DNA of 64,000 nt from UBA6623 sp965217195 (GCA_965217195.1 CBDCHL010000003.1:1302001-1366000); one strand, 5' to 3'. Positions 33,535-42,602 are shown, numbered from the stretch's first letter. Notes: generated by a model not told the origin, from the sequence alone. Numbers and translations are program-made.

Positions 33535-34380
33535 ATGCCGATTAGAACCGTTGCCATCCTAGGAGTCGGCCTGATCGGCGGCTCCTTCGGGCTTGCCTTG
33601 CGACGAGCGGGGTTCACCGGCCGTCTTCTAGGCGTCAGCTCGGAGCGAACCATCCGGGCCGCCCTGGCGCGCGGAGCTATCGATGCCGGAGCGCCCCTCG
33701 AAGAGGCGGTTCCTCAAGCGGATCTGGTTTACCTGGCGCAGCCGATTTCTCGCATCATTGCGATGCTGCCGGAAGTTCGACAGCATGCCGCTGACCACGC
33801 GCTCGTCACCGATGCCGGCAGCACAAAGGGTGAAATCGTTCGGCGCGCATCGGAACTCTTTGACTCCGGACCCCTTTTCGTCGGCGGGCACCCGCTAGCC
33901 GGCAAAGAGGGCCGCGGAGTGGAGAATGCCGACGCCGAGCTGTTTCGCGGTGCGGCTTATGTGCTCACTCCACTCGAGGACGTCCTCCCCGACATGGAAA
34001 TCCTCGATTCTTTCCGCGACTACCTCCGCAAGTGCGGCGCGGAAATCCGTCTCCTCTCGGCGGATGAACACGATCGAATCGTAAGCTGGACATCCCACCT
34101 ACCGCAGCTCGCTTCCACAGCGCTCGCGGCATCTATTCTCGAAGCTTTGGAAACCGGCCAGGGACTCCAACTCGCCGGGAGCGGCCTGCGAGACATGACG
34201 CGCCTCGCCGACAGTCCTTTCGAGATCTGGAAGGACATCTTCGACACAAACCAGCACAACCTCCAAACCGTCCTTTCGGCCTATATCCGCCGTTTAGAAA
34301 ACTTGCGGGAGAAGCTTGTTGCGCCCGAACTCGCCGAAGAATTCCGACAGGGCAACAGTTTTCGCGCAAATTTGTGCTGA
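33535..34380 (+). CDS. tyrA: Prephenate dehydrogenase
   Basis: Oxidatively decarboxylates prephenate to hydroxyphenylpyruvate on the way to tyrosine. 281 residues: NAD-binding VAILGVGLIGGSFGLALRRA, the active-site stretch VTDAGSTKGEIVRRA, GGHPLAGKEGRGVENADAEL with the substrate His, and the helical dimerisation domain (SWTSHLPQLASTALAASI). No C-terminal ACT domain, so probably regulated only at its active site. Last gene of the aromatic cluster; a cyclohexadienyl (arogenate) preference cannot be excluded. Confidence 0.93.
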   Translation: MPIRTVAILGVGLIGGSFGLALRRAGFTGRLLGVSSERTIRAALARGAIDAGAPLEEAVPQADLVYLAQPISRIIAMLPEVRQHAADHALVTDAGSTKGEIVRRASELFDSGPLFVGGHPLAGKEGRGVENADAELFRGAAYVLTPLEDVLPDMEILDSFRDYLRKCGAEIRLLSADEHDRIVSWTSHLPQLASTALAASILEALETGQGLQLAGSGLRDMTRLADSPFEIWKDIFDTNQHNLQTVLSAYIRRLENLREKLVAPELAEEFRQGNSFRANLC

Positions 34381-34467
34381 GATGTATTTTTTCGGTCCCG
34401 GACGTTGGTTTCGCCGATGGTACTCTGGTATTATTTCGTAGTACTTTCTTCTCTCCACGGAGTTGTT

Positions 34468-35193
34468 ATGTCCGTCGCGCACATTCCCCAAGTCTCGTTC
34501 GCAAGGTTACCGGCTCAGCTGGCTGCCCTGAAAGAAACTACCGTACCCAAGCAGATCGGGCGAGGCACTTGTCTTTATTCGCAAGGAGAGACCGCCGATC
34601 AGCTTTTCTTCCTCGGCGCGGGCCGCGTCAAGATATCAGTTCCGGCAGAAGGCGGCAGGCAGTGTGTCTTGCGAATCGTCGAGCCTGGGGAAGTGTTCGG
34701 CGAATGCGCACTATTCGAAGACGGTGTCCGGCACGCACAAGCCGAAGTCATTGAAAAGGCCTCGATCAGCGTAATCCAACGAGCCGATGCCATGGCTCAC
34801 GCCGAACGAAACCCGGAATTCTGGGCTGCGTTCTCGATGGACCTTGGCCGGCGAGTCCAAGAGCTCGAAGAGCAGGTCCAATGGCTGACCCTACTTGAGG
34901 TAGAGCAAAGAATCGCCAGGCTCTTGCTTCACTGGGGCAAGAGCCACAAGAACGGCGGGGCGGGAATCGAAATCCGCCTCTCGCAGCGGGATGTAGCGGG
35001 GCTGATCGGCGCAACCCGCGAGACCACCTCCGCCGCGTTGAACCGGCTCCGTCGAAAAGGGTGCATCGATATTCGTCGACGCCGTTTGGTGGTCAAGTCT
35101 ACCGAGAAGCTCAGCGCCCACGCGGCTCCGCGGCGGGACGAGAGTAAGCGGCCCCCCTCGCCGGTACTCTCGAACCAGGCTGTCGCCGGCTGA
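34468..35193 (+). CDS. Crp/Fnr-family transcription regulator
   Basis: 241 residues from the ATG at 34468, which has GGAG upstream. An N-terminal cyclic-nucleotide-type barrel (QIGRGTCLYSQGETADQLFF, VEPGEVFGECALFEDGVRHA), a dimer helix (LEEQVQWLTLLEVEQRIARL) and a C-terminal winged helix (LSQRDVAGLIGATRETTSAA then LNRLRRKGCIDIRRRRL) are visible. No four-cysteine cluster is present, so it is not an Fe-S Fnr. The residue after the Arg in the phosphate cassette differs from Crp, so cAMP binding is doubtful. The ligand is unknown. Confidence 0.88.
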   Translation: MSVAHIPQVSFARLPAQLAALKETTVPKQIGRGTCLYSQGETADQLFFLGAGRVKISVPAEGGRQCVLRIVEPGEVFGECALFEDGVRHAQAEVIEKASISVIQRADAMAHAERNPEFWAAFSMDLGRRVQELEEQVQWLTLLEVEQRIARLLLHWGKSHKNGGAGIEIRLSQRDVAGLIGATRETTSAALNRLRRKGCIDIRRRRLVVKSTEKLSAHAAPRRDESKRPPSPVLSNQAVAG

Positions 35194-35373
35194 CCGCAAT
35201 TCAAGACGCAAGCTTCCCGTCGGAATCTGAAGCTCGATCCGGCAAAGGGAGTTGCTCGTCGGCCCGGCACCTTGCGCGAACGCCGACATCAACTGTAAAA
35301 TTCAATCCGGCTCCAGCCTTGGAGCCGTTCGCCACAATTTGTCCTACACCGCCGAATCGAGGAGTGTATTACC

Positions 35374-36672
35374 TTGTCTAAACCAATCCCCCGCAGACAG
35401 TTCCTGCAATCTTCCGCCGCCGCGAACCTCGCTTACGCCGCGCCGCTGTTCGGGGCATCTCGGACCAAGAAATACCGCACCGCGCTGATCGGAAGCGGTT
35501 GGTGGGGGATGAACATTCTCCGCACCGCGCTGGCGTCAGGCCGCGCCGAGGCCGTGGCCATGTGCGACGTCGACGCTAATCAACTCGATCCCGCCGTCGT
35601 AGAGGTCAACAAGCTCTCCGGCGATCAGCCCAAAAAATACAAAGACTATCGAGAGTTGATCGCCACCGAGAAACCCGACATCGTGATCGTCGGCACGCCC
35701 GACCATTGGCATCCGCTCATCACCATCGCCGCGATCGAGGCCGGGGCGCATGTCTACGTCGAGAAGCCGATCAGCCACACCGTTCATGAAGGCTGGGCGA
35801 TGGTTCAAGCGGCACGTAAACACGGTCGCTCGGTGCAGGTCGGCACGCATCGGCGGGTCTCGCCGCACAACATGTCCGGCATGAAGTTTCTTCGCGAAGG
35901 CAAGGCGGGCGATATCGGCATGGTGCGTTGCTTTGTCCATCGCGCCGGCGGACCCGGCAAGCCTACGCCTGACGCCGACCCGCCCGCGGGGCTCGATTGG
36001 GACATGTGGTGCGGCCCGGCACCGTGGCGGGCGTTCAATCCCGCGATTCATCCCAAGGGCTTCCGCAATTTCCTCGATTACGCCAACGGCACAATCGGAG
36101 ATTGGGCGATTCACTGGTTCGACCAGGTGCTTTGGTGGAGCGAGGAAAAGCACCCCAAGCGAATCTCTTCAACCGGGGGAAGACACATCGTCCGCGACAG
36201 CACCGAGACACCCGACACCCAGGTCGTTACCTTTGAGTTTGAATCGTTCACCTGCTCCTGGGAGCATCGTTGGTACGGCCACAACTACGCGGAGAAGTCC
36301 AATATCGGCGTTAACTTCTACGGCACCGAAGGTATCTTCCATATGGGTTGGCTTGACGGCTGGACGTTCTATCCCAGCGATAAGAAGAAAGAAATGCTGC
36401 ACGAAGACCCACAGTTGAACGAACCGGACCAACAGAATATCCAAGGGCTGTGGGACGACCTGCTCGAGAGCATTGAGACCGGTCGGCGTCCGGTTTGCGA
36501 CATCGAGGTCGGGCATCAAGCCACTGTCATGAGCCTGCTCGGCATGGTGTCGCAGAAGCTGGGCCGCGGCGTGGAATGGGATCCCAAGAAACAGGCAATC
36601 CCTGGAGACCCGCAAGCCAACAAGCTACTGCGCCGGGACTACCGCTCCCCATGGAAGTACCCAGAGGCGTAA
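35374..36672 (+). CDS. Tat-exported Gfo/Idh/MocA-family oxidoreductase
   Basis: 432 residues. The N-terminus PRRQFLQSSAAANLAYAAP is a twin-arginine-type signal, so the protein is probably exported folded with its cofactor. The NAD(P) fold follows (YRTALIGSGWWGMNILRTAL, a variant GxGxxG), then the family EKPIS in AHVYVEKPISHTVHEG and a C-terminal dimerisation domain. The start is a TTG at 35374 with GAGGAG about 10 bases upstream. Exported members are common in Bryobacterales and Planctomycetes and act on sugars or related polyols; the substrate is unknown. Confidence 0.88.
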   Translation: MSKPIPRRQFLQSSAAANLAYAAPLFGASRTKKYRTALIGSGWWGMNILRTALASGRAEAVAMCDVDANQLDPAVVEVNKLSGDQPKKYKDYRELIATEKPDIVIVGTPDHWHPLITIAAIEAGAHVYVEKPISHTVHEGWAMVQAARKHGRSVQVGTHRRVSPHNMSGMKFLREGKAGDIGMVRCFVHRAGGPGKPTPDADPPAGLDWDMWCGPAPWRAFNPAIHPKGFRNFLDYANGTIGDWAIHWFDQVLWWSEEKHPKRISSTGGRHIVRDSTETPDTQVVTFEFESFTCSWEHRWYGHNYAEKSNIGVNFYGTEGIFHMGWLDGWTFYPSDKKKEMLHEDPQLNEPDQQNIQGLWDDLLESIETGRRPVCDIEVGHQATVMSLLGMVSQKLGRGVEWDPKKQAIPGDPQANKLLRRDYRSPWKYPEA

Positions 36673-36712
36673 AGGGCGAAATGCGCAAGACAAGTGGAGC
36701 TGAACACGGCGC

Positions 36713-37399
36713 ATGAGTCATCGCATTCTGTTGGTCGAGGACGAGGAAGGCCTTCGCATTACGTTGCAAGATCGGCTTTCCGGCGAGGGCTACGAAGTCG
36801 AAATCGCCGAGGACGGCCGAGTCGGTTTCGATCGAGCCGTCGCCGGAGGCTTTGACCTAATCCTCCTTGATGTAATGCTGCCCGCTAAGAGCGGCGTTGA
36901 CGTGTGCCGCGATCTCCGTCGACAAGGCAACCAAACGCCCGTTCTCATGCTTACCGCGAAGAGCCAGACCATCGACAAAGTCCTCGGGCTAAAGATCGGT
37001 GCTGACGATTACCTCACGAAACCCTTCGAGATGCTGGAGCTGCTCGCCCGCATCGAGGCCCTGCTGCGCCGCTCGCAAGGCTCGCCCAAGGCCTTGCCGG
37101 AAAGTTACGAATTCGGGTCCGTCCGCGTCGACCTGCGAGGAACCCGCGTCTTCCATGGAGACGAGGAACTAAGCCTTTCCGCCAAGGAATTTCAACTGCT
37201 GCGATACCTCATCGAGCACCGCGGCGAGACCCTGGCCCGCGACAAACTACTCCAAGACGTCTGGGGCTACCACTCCGCGCCTTCCACCCGCACTGTCGAT
37301 GTACACGTCGCCTGGTTGCGCCAAAAGATCGAGACCGACTCCAAGAAACCCCAATGGATCGTGACTGTCCACGGGCTCGGCTATCGATTTACGGGATGA
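36713..37399 (+). CDS. OmpR-family response regulator (orphan)
   Basis: 228 residues. The receiver domain has the acidic pair in LLVEDEEG, phospho-acceptor Asp53 in LILLDVMLP, Thr81 and Lys103 in YLTKPFEML; the C-terminal winged helix has SLSAKEFQLLRYLIEH and STRTVDVHVAWLRQKIE. No histidine kinase gene adjoins it, so its partner is elsewhere or it works without one. It starts 41 bases after the oxidoreductase gene and may share its transcript. Confidence 0.93.
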   Translation: MSHRILLVEDEEGLRITLQDRLSGEGYEVEIAEDGRVGFDRAVAGGFDLILLDVMLPAKSGVDVCRDLRRQGNQTPVLMLTAKSQTIDKVLGLKIGADDYLTKPFEMLELLARIEALLRRSQGSPKALPESYEFGSVRVDLRGTRVFHGDEELSLSAKEFQLLRYLIEHRGETLARDKLLQDVWGYHSAPSTRTVDVHVAWLRQKIETDSKKPQWIVTVHGLGYRFTG

Positions 37400-37487
37400 C
37401 GACTGGCGCAGTCCGCGAATAGCTCACCGGCCCAAACTGTTAAAATCAGGGCCGTAAACGACGCACCGCCTTTGCTCGGAGCAGACA

Positions 37488-38318
37488 ATGCCAAACAGGC
37501 TAACTCCGGAACAAGTCTCGGATTATCAACAGAACGGGGTCCTTTCGCCAATCCCGGTTCTGTCCGCCGACGAAGTTCGCCGCTTTCGCACCGGCTACGA
37601 CGAACTCCTCGCCGCGTTCGACCGCAAGCCGAAATCGATTGAACTCGGCGTGACTCATCTCCACTTCCGCTGGGCCTGGGACCTCGTCACTCATTCGAAG
37701 GTCCTCGATGCCGCCGAAGATGTTCTCGGCCCCGATTTGCTCGTGTGGTCGTCGTCGATTTTCGCCAAGCCCGCGCGCGACCCGAGCCACCTCACCTTTC
37801 ACCAAGACGGAACCTATTGGGGCCTGGACTCAACGCTGGTGACCACAGCTTGGATCGCGCTCTCCCCCAGCACGGTCGAAAGCGGCTGCATGAGGGTCGC
37901 CCCCGGCACCCAGAAAGATCCGATTCATCCGCACAAGGAGACTTGGGCGGAAGACAATCTGCTCTCGCGCGGCCAAGAGGTTCAGGTGGATGTCGCCGAC
38001 GAGGACGTTGTGGACATCGAGCTACATGCCGGTGAAATGTCGCTGCACCACGTCAACATCATTCACGGTTCCGGCTGCAACGCCTCCGATCAGCCGCGCA
38101 TCGGGTTCGCCGTTCGCTACATCGATCCGCGGGTCAAGCAAGTCACCCCGGATCACCCCGTCATCCTCGCACGTGGGGAAGACCGCTACTGTCACTACGA
38201 ACATATGACCGAGCCACCGCCCGAAACCGACGCCGCCGAGGCCTTGGCGAAGCACCTCGCGGCCGCCGAAGTCCACGCAAAAGAAATCCTCTCGACCCAA
38301 GCCGCAACCGAGAAGTAG
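37488..38318 (+). CDS. Phytanoyl-CoA dioxygenase (PhyH)-family oxygenase
   Basis: 276 residues. A non-haem Fe(II)/2-oxoglutarate enzyme of the PhyH superfamily: the His-x-Asp pair is in LTFHQDGTYWGLD and the distal His in HHVNIIHGSGCNASDQPRIG, with the Arg of RIGFAVRYI positioned to bind 2-oxoglutarate. LVWSSSIFAKPARDPS and ESGCMRVAPGTQKD are further family blocks. The substrate is unknown. It stands 60 bases before a sodium/solute symporter gene on the same strand, which may import its substrate. Confidence 0.88.
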   Translation: MPNRLTPEQVSDYQQNGVLSPIPVLSADEVRRFRTGYDELLAAFDRKPKSIELGVTHLHFRWAWDLVTHSKVLDAAEDVLGPDLLVWSSSIFAKPARDPSHLTFHQDGTYWGLDSTLVTTAWIALSPSTVESGCMRVAPGTQKDPIHPHKETWAEDNLLSRGQEVQVDVADEDVVDIELHAGEMSLHHVNIIHGSGCNASDQPRIGFAVRYIDPRVKQVTPDHPVILARGEDRYCHYEHMTEPPPETDAAEALAKHLAAAEVHAKEILSTQAATEK

Positions 38319-38344
38319 AAACTCGGGCAAACAAGATCGGTTCA

Positions 38345-38376
38345 GGTTCACGGTTCACGGCTTACGGTTCACCGTG
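38345..38376 (+). repeat. Tandem TTCACGG heptamers (module D-like)
   Basis: GGTTCACGGTTCACGGCTTA then CGGTTCACCGTG, directly before the symporter start codon. It matches the heptamer part of module D at 2392 and 17149. Confidence 0.6.
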
Positions 38377-38378
38377 CA

Positions 38379-40064
38379 ATGACCCCCCTCGACTGGCTCA
38401 TCGTCATCGTCGCCAACGGCGCGATCGTGGCTTACGGACTCTACCTGGCCCGAGGGACCACAACTTCCTACGAATGGTTTCTCGCCGCCAAGGGACTGCC
38501 TTGGTGGATCGTAGGCCTTTCCATGTTCGCTACCGCCGTCGATAGCGGAGACTACGTGGCCGTCGTCGGGGGCGCTTACACCTTCGGCCTATCGAATCTG
38601 ACGACCTGGTGGCTGGGAATTCCCATCGGCTGGTTCGTCGTCTCCTACTTCGTCTTCCTGCCGCTCTACCGCGGCGGGATGTTTACCAACGCTGAATACC
38701 TCGAGTACCGTTTCGGGCCTTCCGTGCGTCTGCTCGGCGCGCTGATCCAAGTGCAATATCGCACCAACGTGCTAGGTAATATTGCCTTTTCTCTTTACTT
38801 GACGTTTTCGATCCTAACCGGTTGGGGAACCGGAACCTGGTGGTTGGTGGGCGGAATCGCCCTCGCCTCGGCGGCCTATACGGCGGCTGGCGGTCTGAAA
38901 GCGGTCGCCGTGACCGACGCGTTGCAATCGATCGCAATGTTTCTCGCCGCGCTGATCCTTTGGGTCGTTCTGTGGAACTTCGTCGGAGGCTGGAGCGGTC
39001 TGGAAGCTCGGCTGACGGCCATCGACCCCGCTCTGGTCGACTCGATGATGCACGTCGGCGGACGTTCCGAACCCGGCGTGCCGGCCGTTATGGTGATCTT
39101 CGGTTGGATCGTTTCGCTCACGGCCTATTCGGTTGTGAATCATTCCCAGGCCATGCGCTTGCTCGCTGCCCGCTCGGAGTGGGACATGAAGATGGCGGCT
39201 TTCTTCGCAAGCGTCGTGCTGGTCGTCGTGATGTGGTTCAACATAACGTTGGGCATCCTCGGCAAAGCTGTCTTTCCGGATCTGGCGATGGTTGACCAGG
39301 TCTATCCCAAGCTGGTCGAAGACTTCTTGAGCCCCGGGCTGATCGGGATTGTCGTTGCCGGCGTGCTGGCGGGCGGCATCTCAACCTACGATTCGATAGG
39401 CTCGTCGATCGCGGCGGTTTTCACGCGCGATATCTACGCGCGGTTCTTCGTGAAGACGCGGGAGGATGCGCACTACCTGACGGTCTCTCGCTATGCGACT
39501 TTCGGCGTAATCGCCTTGTCGTTCGGTTACGTTCCGTTTCTCGATTCCGGGATGGTGGCGCTTTACTTGCGATTGACGAGCGTGGCGGTCATGCCGCTGT
39601 TTACCGTCTACATGATGGGAACGCTCACCCGAGTTCATCAACGATCCGGTGCGGTTGGATTGCTGACCGGCATCGCCTACGGAGCGAGTTCATTCTTGGG
39701 AGACCGATACGGACTGGACCTGCCGATCTGGTGGACGAACACCTGGTGGGCCTATCTGTGGAGCATAGTATTCACCTCGTCGGCGATGGTAGCCTCAACG
39801 CTGTTTTGGGGCTGGGCGAAGAAAGAAGATTTGCGGAATCTCGTGTACGCGAGCCGGGAGCAAGCCGAAGCGGACGAAAAGCACGCCAAGCCCCGCCCCG
39901 CTCCAACTACCTGGCTCGAGCGCACACGCGAGGAGGTCCGACCCGTATCCGAATACCCGTTTGCCGTACCGCCCGGGGGGCTAAGGTGGTATCGCCGCCC
40001 TGCAACTTGGGCGGTTGTTTTCGGGGTGATAGTCGGATTCGTGAATCTCGTGGTGCTGTGGTGA
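38379..40064 (+). CDS. Sodium/solute symporter (SSS family)
   Basis: 561 residues with about 13-14 membrane helices. The N-terminus MTPLDWLIVIVANGAIVAYG runs into the SSS pattern GTTTSYEWFLAAKGLPWW and SMFATAVDSGDYVAVVGGAY. AGVLAGGISTYDSIGSSIAA matches the conserved Na+-site helix (usually ASAMSSLDS), here with Tyr-Asp-Ser. A charged cytosolic loop precedes the last helix WAVVFGVIVGFVNLVVLW. The substrate is unknown. A diverged copy of that last helix recurs at 41643-41714. Confidence 0.92.
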   Translation: MTPLDWLIVIVANGAIVAYGLYLARGTTTSYEWFLAAKGLPWWIVGLSMFATAVDSGDYVAVVGGAYTFGLSNLTTWWLGIPIGWFVVSYFVFLPLYRGGMFTNAEYLEYRFGPSVRLLGALIQVQYRTNVLGNIAFSLYLTFSILTGWGTGTWWLVGGIALASAAYTAAGGLKAVAVTDALQSIAMFLAALILWVVLWNFVGGWSGLEARLTAIDPALVDSMMHVGGRSEPGVPAVMVIFGWIVSLTAYSVVNHSQAMRLLAARSEWDMKMAAFFASVVLVVVMWFNITLGILGKAVFPDLAMVDQVYPKLVEDFLSPGLIGIVVAGVLAGGISTYDSIGSSIAAVFTRDIYARFFVKTREDAHYLTVSRYATFGVIALSFGYVPFLDSGMVALYLRLTSVAVMPLFTVYMMGTLTRVHQRSGAVGLLTGIAYGASSFLGDRYGLDLPIWWTNTWWAYLWSIVFTSSAMVASTLFWGWAKKEDLRNLVYASREQAEADEKHAKPRPAPTTWLERTREEVRPVSEYPFAVPPGGLRWYRRPATWAVVFGVIVGFVNLVVLW

Positions 40065-40203
40065 GGGCAGGTCGCGAGGCCTTCCCAAGCGCGGACTTCC
40101 GTCCACGCTTCTTTCCGCCAATTTGCCCCAACCCTCCATGCAGAGGTATTGAGCGCCCCGCGCCGCGTTACGGATCTGAGCGAAGTGGCGTCGCAGATTC
40201 GAA

Positions 40204-40233
40204 GCTTCCGGTAACCGGACTTATCGGAAGCAA
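40204..40233 (+). repeat. Repeat module H, copy 1
   Basis: CTTCCGGTAACCGGACTTAT then CGGAAGCAA, about 26 of 30 bases shared with 41043-41071. The two copies bracket the CAAX-protease gene. Confidence 0.55.
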
Positions 40234-40281
40234 GCTGTCAGCACCTGTGGCCCCAGCACTGCGGATGTATGATTTGTTGGG

Positions 40282-40983
40282 GTGAGTAGAACCATTTTGT
40301 TCCGTCCTGGCTTGCACGCGCCCGACTGGGCAGTGATGTTCGCGGTCCTCTGCGTCCATGTCGTGATTCGGTTCCAGGGCTTAACGGACGAAAAGTTCTT
40401 TCCCCTCTCCATGCTGGTTTTGTGGCCGATCCCCTGGATACTGGCAAACCGAGAGGGGCGTAGACTGATCGGCCTCACCACTGCTCCGTCACTGTTCACC
40501 GGACTATTCTGCGGACTTACTATCCTCGCGGTGAGCGCGGCTGTAGCGTGGGGTGTGTTCGGGCCCGGCCAACAGAATTGGTTTGTCCAACATGCCCGAT
40601 CGCTCACGCCGACCGTTGATCGCCTTCCGGCCGAGACGGCCTGGGGGCAAGTGATCCTGATCGCCGTACCTTCCATGTTGTTCAGCCCACTGGGTGAGGA
40701 GTTCTTGTTTCGCGGCTTTCTGCTTACAGCGCTCAAGCCGCGTCTCGGCCCCATGGGATCGAACGGGATTCAATCCGCGGCGTTCGCGCTCGCCCATCTC
40801 GCGCATTTCGGACTCGTTCCATTGCAGCCCCGACTGCTGTTGGTCTTCCTCCCGTCGATGTTCGCTGCGGGGTGGGCCTTTGGGTGGCTGCGGATCCGCA
40901 GTCACTCTCTTTGGACGTCCGTTGTCGCCCACATGGCATACAATCTCGGGCTCAGTCTCATCGCTGTCTGGCTACTCGGCTAA
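40282..40983 (+). CDS. CAAX-protease-like (CPBP) membrane metalloprotease
   Basis: 233 residues, about seven membrane segments. All three motifs of the Abi/CPBP family are present: EExxxR in PLGEEFLFRGFLL, FxxxH in AAFALAHLAHFG and HxxxN in VVAHMAYNLGLSL. Bacterial members cleave membrane-bound substrates or protect against self-made peptides; the role here is not known. The GTG at 40282 is the first usable start. Flanked by module H copies and lying between a symporter gene and a remnant of a second symporter end, so it may have arrived as an insertion. Confidence 0.87.
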   Translation: MSRTILFRPGLHAPDWAVMFAVLCVHVVIRFQGLTDEKFFPLSMLVLWPIPWILANREGRRLIGLTTAPSLFTGLFCGLTILAVSAAVAWGVFGPGQQNWFVQHARSLTPTVDRLPAETAWGQVILIAVPSMLFSPLGEEFLFRGFLLTALKPRLGPMGSNGIQSAAFALAHLAHFGLVPLQPRLLLVFLPSMFAAGWAFGWLRIRSHSLWTSVVAHMAYNLGLSLIAVWLLG

Positions 40984-41042
40984 CCGGGGGTCACTTCCGC
41001 GTATGGGGAATCGAGGAAGTAGAAGTCCCCAGGCCCCGATCG

Positions 41043-41071
41043 GCTCCGGGAACCGGACTTGTCGGAAGCAA
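41043..41071 (+). repeat. Repeat module H, copy 2
   Basis: CTCCGGGAACCGGACTTGTC then GGAAGCAA; see copy 1 at 40204-40233. Confidence 0.55.
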
Positions 41072-41120
41072 CGACCCAGACGTTCCGCGTGCACATAATA
41101 GAGTCGAAGAGGGTCATCGC

Positions 41121-41627
41121 ATGCACATCTCCCGGCTGCTTACTGTCTTTTGGTGGGCCGCATCTTGCTACGCCGCGGGGACGCCGGCCCCAGCGTTTGT
41201 ATACGTCGGAACCTACGAGAAGGTCGAATCGGCTACCGGCGAGCACTGCAGTGGCTATTCGGTAGATCTGTGGAAGGACAGCGACGTGCTGTTCGGTTTA
41301 TTGCATCACCATCGAGGCCTTTGCGGCGATCCTCCTTGCGGCGTGCTCACCGATATCCGACACGATTCAGAGTCAGGCCGTCTTCGCTTCAACGCGGATA
41401 CCGCAGAAACTATCTTCTCCTTCGAAGGATCACTGCGAAACGAGTCGCTCAAAGGAACCCTTACCAGGCGTTGGCCTGGGGCTGATCGGTACTCGAAGGA
41501 GGCCATCCAGTTGCCCAAGCACCGAGAAGTACAGGCCAAGAGATTCGGCTCCCTGGCAGAATGGCATAAAGTCTACGATTCCATTCAGCGCTGCCGCGGC
41601 GTACCGACCTACATGCCGAGCAGATAG
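41121..41627 (+). CDS. Unknown secreted protein
   Basis: 168 residues, not recognised. A signal peptide (MHISRLLTVFWWAASCYAAG) is followed by a small beta-rich domain with four cysteines (EHCSGYSVDL, GLCGDPPCGVLTD, IQRCRGVPTY), which may pair once exported. FVYVGTYEKVESATGEHCSG, DLWKDSDVLFGLLHHHRGL and the later FEGSLRNESLKGTLTRR read like a single-domain lipocalin-like or beta-sandwich protein. The ATG at 41121 has GAGG upstream. Confidence 0.7.
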   Translation: MHISRLLTVFWWAASCYAAGTPAPAFVYVGTYEKVESATGEHCSGYSVDLWKDSDVLFGLLHHHRGLCGDPPCGVLTDIRHDSESGRLRFNADTAETIFSFEGSLRNESLKGTLTRRWPGADRYSKEAIQLPKHREVQAKRFGSLAEWHKVYDSIQRCRGVPTYMPSR

Positions 41628-41642
41628 CGCGTACTCGTATCT

Positions 41643-41714
41643 ACCCAGCCCGTGACCTGGGCGGTCGCTTTCGGAGTTGTCGTGGGATTTGTGAATCTTG
41701 TGGTGCTGTGGTGA
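41643..41714 (+). pseudogene. Remnant of the C-terminal end of a second sodium/solute symporter
   Basis: Reads TQPVTWAVAFGVVVGFVNLV then VLW and a stop, matching the last helix of the symporter ending at 40064 (RRPATWAVVFGVIVGFVNLV). The DNA differs at many positions, so it is an old paralogue or duplication of which only this tail remains. No coding frame leads into it. Confidence 0.7.
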
Positions 41715-41839
41715 GAGGGCTCGGCTTAGAATGGTAAAAGGGTGGTTATTGCCTCGAAATCGTCGCTTCGCGTACTCTAGCCGTAACAGGTAAAACGAAA
41801 AAGGGAATCCCGGCTCAACCTGATATTGGGTGCGATCCT

Positions 41840-42370
41840 ATGTGCGACATAGTCACGGTAGCAGTTGACCGATCGAAGTCGGCGACCATTCAGGGGTTTC
41901 GATCTGAAGGGTTTGACGTTTCTACAAACGATGACCGGGCCGGCTTATTCGGACCGGAGAAAGCCGCTTTTGACGTGACGATTGAGGGATGTTCTTGTGC
42001 CTTCTACCTGGACAGTGTGGCGATGGATATCGACGCTGATCGACTGCGGCGAAAGTATCGAAAAAAGGGCTGGTCAGAGGCGAAAATCCACCGTGCGCTC
42101 AGCCAGATGCAACATACACCCGCCTTGCTCACGACACAGCGCTTGCGAGAGAGTTTTGTAACTGCTGTAGAAACGGTCGTCATGGAAGCAGGAAGAATTC
42201 AGCTGTTCTCGCACTTCTATGACGGTCCGATGCCGGACGAACTCAAGAGTTTGAAGAATTGCGGGCGTCAATCGATATCGCTTAGGGAACTCGGAAGCGA
42301 GCCGGGCTATTTCCCCCAAGATTGTGTCTTGTCTGTCTCTTCGGAGGATAAGCCCCTTCGCGTGCGCTAG
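41840..42370 (+). CDS. Unknown cytosolic protein
   Basis: 176 residues, no recognised domain, no signal peptide. Visible features: MCDIVTVAVDRSKSATIQGF start, a Cys-Ser-Cys motif in VTIEGCSCAFYLDS, a basic helical stretch (DADRLRRKYRKKGWSEAKIH) and a C-terminal Cys. The pattern of alternating short strands and helices and the isolated setting give no clue to function. The start is the ATG at 41840. Confidence 0.6.
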   Translation: MCDIVTVAVDRSKSATIQGFRSEGFDVSTNDDRAGLFGPEKAAFDVTIEGCSCAFYLDSVAMDIDADRLRRKYRKKGWSEAKIHRALSQMQHTPALLTTQRLRESFVTAVETVVMEAGRIQLFSHFYDGPMPDELKSLKNCGRQSISLRELGSEPGYFPQDCVLSVSSEDKPLRVR

Positions 42371-42602
42371 GTGACAGCCTGGCGGGCCTTGCTGTCGCTC
42401 CTCCAGGGCTCGCTTGGGTGGCGATTCTTGGGGCTACACCGTAGTCCACTGAACACTCGAAGGGAGATTTTCGGGATGAGCCACCTGACTGTCGCGATCC
42501 GCCGTCGTTGGAAACAAAAGCGATTCGACGGCCGAAAATCGGGTGGCAGCCGCTGTTCGCCCGAGTACGGGACTGCGGGCCGCCGGTCGCCACTTTGGGG
42601 AT
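42371..42602. other. Intergenic stretch without a recognised gene
   Basis: 232 bases between convergent genes. Short open frames occur on both strands but none shows a ribosome site together with a plausible protein composition. Confidence 0.45.

Noticed and set aside
40065..40281. Continuation of the symporter gene into the stretch before the CAAX protease
   Set aside because: The symporter ends at a clear stop after VVLW; the following 217 bases have no coding signal, only module H.
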